From: Saxidomus purpurata
Lineage: Eukaryota; Mollusca; Bivalvia; Venerida; Veneridae
Direction of reading: 5' to 3'
DNA length: 64,000 bases
Assembly (NCBI GenBank): GCA_022818135.1
Contig: JAFMSR010000015.1
Location: 3,459,859-3,523,858, forward strand
Below, in pieces: positions 61,074 to 64,000 of the stretch. Every line of letters begins with the position of its first letter. Position 1 is the first letter of the stretch. The notes beneath the pieces are model-generated. The model was not told where the DNA came from. It saw nothing but the letters and a program-made list of their open reading frames with translations, and ran no database searches. The position numbers and the translations under genes were made by a program.

Positions 61074-61739
61074 TATTAACCAAAAAGAATAAAATACAAT
61101 GTATAAGGAAAATCAATGTACTAAGGTTTACTAACTTTATACATAAATGAGCAAAAAATATATAAATAAAATTGACTGAAATAGCTTTATCACAAAGGGC
61201 ATAGCTTGAACTTTATATGCTCAGAAAAACTATAATTTTTCATCAGTAAACTTGAAATTCTATCCAAGCTAATTCAAATTGAACCAAGGGCTGTTAACAA
61301 AAGCATTTAGTCAAAATAACTTGCTGTTGTTAATTTGATAATGTCAAAATATGTAACAGAAAATAAACATGGCCTTGGGGGTGCATGTTTTCTTTGCTGA
61401 TAAAATACCTTAAAACATATCATTATTCTGATGTAAAACTAATTAAAAATTAATTATCATCACAACAGATAAGTATCACCAGCTGTCAACCTCTGAATTA
61501 AAGATCTTTCACAACCAATATCTGATTAAACATATTACTGCAAATATCAAGTAACTTTATCAAATGCTTTCATGTAACTTTAAATTATTTCGAAAAAAAT
61601 AAAAAATATAGAACAATCTATCAAAGCTAAAATCATTAATATAAAGCATTCAAATAACATTCCATAAATTTATATACATTGTGTGACATTATTTGACCAG
61701 AGTGACAGACCTATAGATATGTGAGATTATCATATTAAC

Positions 61740-61940
61740 AACAAGAGGGCCAAGATGGCCCTTTATCCCTCACCTGCGACCTACTTATGACCTAATGTGA
61801 CCAAAATTCAACTCTAGACTGTATATCATAAACACAAACATTCTGTTTGACCTTTTTTTATTTTTTCTGATGACCCAGTTTTAAACTTGGACTGGAAGTC
61901 ATTAGAGCAAGTGATCACAATAGTTCAGGTGAGATAAAAA
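61740..61940. repeat. Modular repeat family 1, internally deleted
   Basis: It starts acaagagggccaagatggcc and ends gatcacaatagttcaggtgag with most modules missing. Paralog of 21139-22284. Confidence 0.7.
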
Positions 61941-63744
61941 GATTGTATTATTGAAATGGCCAAGGACTTACAAAAATTCAACTAAAACAGCATTTTCAAT
62001 TGTTGTAACAGATACATAGCCCATTTAACCTTTTTTCTAAGTGCCCTAATCTAAATGTTTGTTGCAACGCTTCCTTGCTCTAAATATCCCCCTCTTCCTT
62101 AACGTTGTTTCAGTTGAAAAACAATTAATTGTCTCCAGATTCCCTGTTGTCTTTTTTTCGTGAAGGGGGATGGCAAATTATTTTGTTAGAATTCTTCCTT
62201 ATTCTACATTTCTGAGGAATCTTTCCATTTACTTTTTCATTGTTCTACATTTATGTTCAATATATGATGAACTTGAAACAATCAAATTAAAGCTTGGAAT
62301 TCATTTTTGTATCTGATTGACAACCCCCTTCTGCACCCTCGTGCCCCCCTCCTCCCCCCACCACACACCCAAAATAATTTCTAAAGTTTAATGATTGCCA
62401 TTAGAAATATTTCAAGTACAACAGATTTTATCATCAAAAGTCTATGACAAAGTGGTGGTCAAAGAGTAAAAAAGACAGATACCAGCAACAACTTACAACA
62501 ACAATGATCTAACTAGGGTAAAAATGCAAACTTTATAATTCAAATTTTAGGGCTTGGTGCAAGAACACTCTTACTCATTTACAACATATCTTGTCTAGAT
62601 ACATCAGAATTGCACCAAACCTTTGAACACAAATATAAAGACATAAAAAGATGTTCACAAAAATCATAAATTAATACTGTTTAAAAGTAAGGAAGTGTGA
62701 TACAAGACTTGTTGAAGTCAAACAAGTAACCACTTTTTGTTTTGTCCATTTTAATAAAAATGCAGGAGTTACATTCAATTATGCAACTTTTAACAAATAT
62801 CAAATATTTCCCTCCAGGACTTTCTAAATACATTTTTCATAATGCTGATCATTTTACTCTATAAAACTAGAATATGAATTCGAAATAAAAATGACATTTT
62901 ATTAAACAGTTTCAACAGCTGATACATTTGTATCATAATCTGATATAACAAAAAGTTTACAACCTTCATTAGAGCCATGTGAAAATCTAAAGAACACTCT
63001 GTAAATATTTAAACATGAGGTGAAACTGAGGGGTCTATAACTCTCAAGATAATAATTATGTGTTCAGAGTCTTATTACAATGCGGCATAAATACATACGC
63101 GTACATAGTGTTGCATTCTATTCAATGGTGGATTTACGTTTTTGATTCTACACGACGACCCATTGTGCTTCTCCATCTCTGGAGGGAAGGATATATACAG
63201 AATACAGAAAACATGGTTACCATTTTTCTTCAAATTAATATCAGTATGTATTTATCACCTTTGTTCAAATAACAATATCATCTTAAAAAGAAGTCCAGCA
63301 TACAGCTTGAGAACATAACACTTTTGTTCAGGGCAACATAATCTTTTGTTCAGGGCAAAATAAGCTTATTCTAAGGGAAATTAAAATCCATTACCGTACG
63401 AAAATGACAGTTTATCTGTTAACATTAAAGGCAAGGGTTGCGTAATTGGAATGAAATCTATTATTCTAAACATACGGACATGTTAATATCTACCCTAGCA
63501 ATCACTTATCATTGTACACAAGTAATTATGACACTCTTACCTGCAAATGTTTACAAATTTAGGCTATTATATCAGGTATTGAAAGGTCGTTTTTCACACT
63601 GTGGGTGCAGAAGTAGTGACAATTGCACCTTTGCACCTTTGCAACACATGTAAACATTATTTATATGATGGAAGACAAAACTTCCTAAATCTTATGAATG
63701 TTTGAAAGTTTCTCCATCACACTGACTCTTGAAGAAAACAAACA
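61941..63744. other. Noncoding DNA downstream of gene N3
   Basis: About 61,941-62,560 is unlike A. About 62,560-63,000 and 63,205-63,744 match A 22,490-23,488. A C-only stretch of about 190 bp lies at 63,016-63,205. No gene seen. Confidence 0.5.
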
Positions 63745-63822
63745 CTATTTTGGCATTTTACTCTGTAGCTTGTACTCTTTGTTTGGCTTTGTAATGATCA
63801 CCTTAACCTCGTTCTTCTCTGG
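63745..63822 (-). CDS. Gene N3 exon 4 (terminal; rest of gene beyond right edge)
   Basis: 78 nt, acceptor gttttcag|CCAGAG. It encodes PEKNEVKVIITK...SKMPK then TAG. The frame is fully kept, but the last residue is Lys instead of Tyr and the stop is TAG instead of TGA. The upstream exons must lie right of 64,000. Confidence 0.7.
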   Translation of the reverse strand, partial: PEKNEVKVIITKPNKEYKLQSKMPK

Positions 63823-64000
63823 CTGAAAACGTATAAATCATAGTTGAAGTAAATATGTTTATGCTAAACATTCAAAATTTAGCAAGCATATTTTAACAAG
63901 ATGTTCTTCTTCTGTTTAACAGAAAAATCCGCTTATCAGACAGCAGAAAGTCCCGTGACAGACAAGTCGGACATAGGAATTCCACACCCCTGTGTACTAT

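Larger units (their letters stand above)
54582..63900 (+). repeat. Segmental duplication, copy C (older)
   Basis: It starts at a sequence matching A 15,588 (gtcgaaacatggattt) and runs collinear with A to about 24,760, including the family 1, family 2 and MITE insertions and the terminal N exon. Divergence is visibly greater than between A and B. Confidence 0.85.

Overview
The window looks like a nuclear genome segment from a marine bivalve mollusc. It is AT-rich, has no operons or long ORFs, and is full of interspersed repeats of kinds I associate with clams: modular repeats ending in 'gagctaaaaa', tRNA-headed SINE remnants, (CA)n/(GAGT)n microsatellites, foldback MITEs and dead retroelements. 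The organism call is inference. I see no rRNA, intact tRNA, CRISPR or prokaryotic feature.

The only protein gene I can build end to end is a small minus-strand gene, here called 'gene N', present as a tandem array. Four short exons join in consistent phase into a 95-residue protein that starts MSWRFNS and ends SKMPY. Gene N1 uses exons at 34952-34973, 28281-28377, 25876-25966 and 23489-23566. Gene N2 uses 54532-54553, 52935-53031, 51856-51946 and 50660-50737. The first coding exon of another copy (N0) lies at 389-410 and runs off the left edge. The last exon of a further copy (N3) lies at 63745-63822, with the rest beyond the right edge. The exons are too short to stand out as ORFs. They show up because splice sites, phase and reading frame are all kept across copies. 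The product is unrecognised. Its strand pattern loosely suggests an HSP20/CS-like beta-sandwich.

The array sits on large nested segmental duplications. Copy A (1 to about 29,540) and copy B (about 34,564 to 54,190) are collinear. Copy C (about 54,580 to the end) is an older, more diverged copy of the part matching A from about 15,590 onward. About 5 kb (29,540-34,563) is found only between A and B. It holds an inverted, diverged copy (about 32,950-33,905) of sequence from A 7.8-8.3 and 14.0-14.7 kb. A/B divergence is mosaic: roughly 1% or less over A 7.74-17.6 kb, but several percent plus many indels on either side. This suggests gene conversion or a second duplication step.

The paralogs act as before/after pictures of insertions. 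A 4.58-kb TIR element (9366-13944, 9-bp target duplication) interrupts the loop of a foldback MITE that is intact in B (43136-43282). A 5'-truncated retroelement (about 23,582-24,700) landed about 15 bp from the last 3' splice site of N1. A foldback element (about 39,664-39,985) is in B only. An 844-bp modular repeat (56,633-57,476) is in C only. A reverse-transcriptase pseudogene was duplicated with the unit (1411-2665 and 36,005-37,150) and was already dead beforehand.
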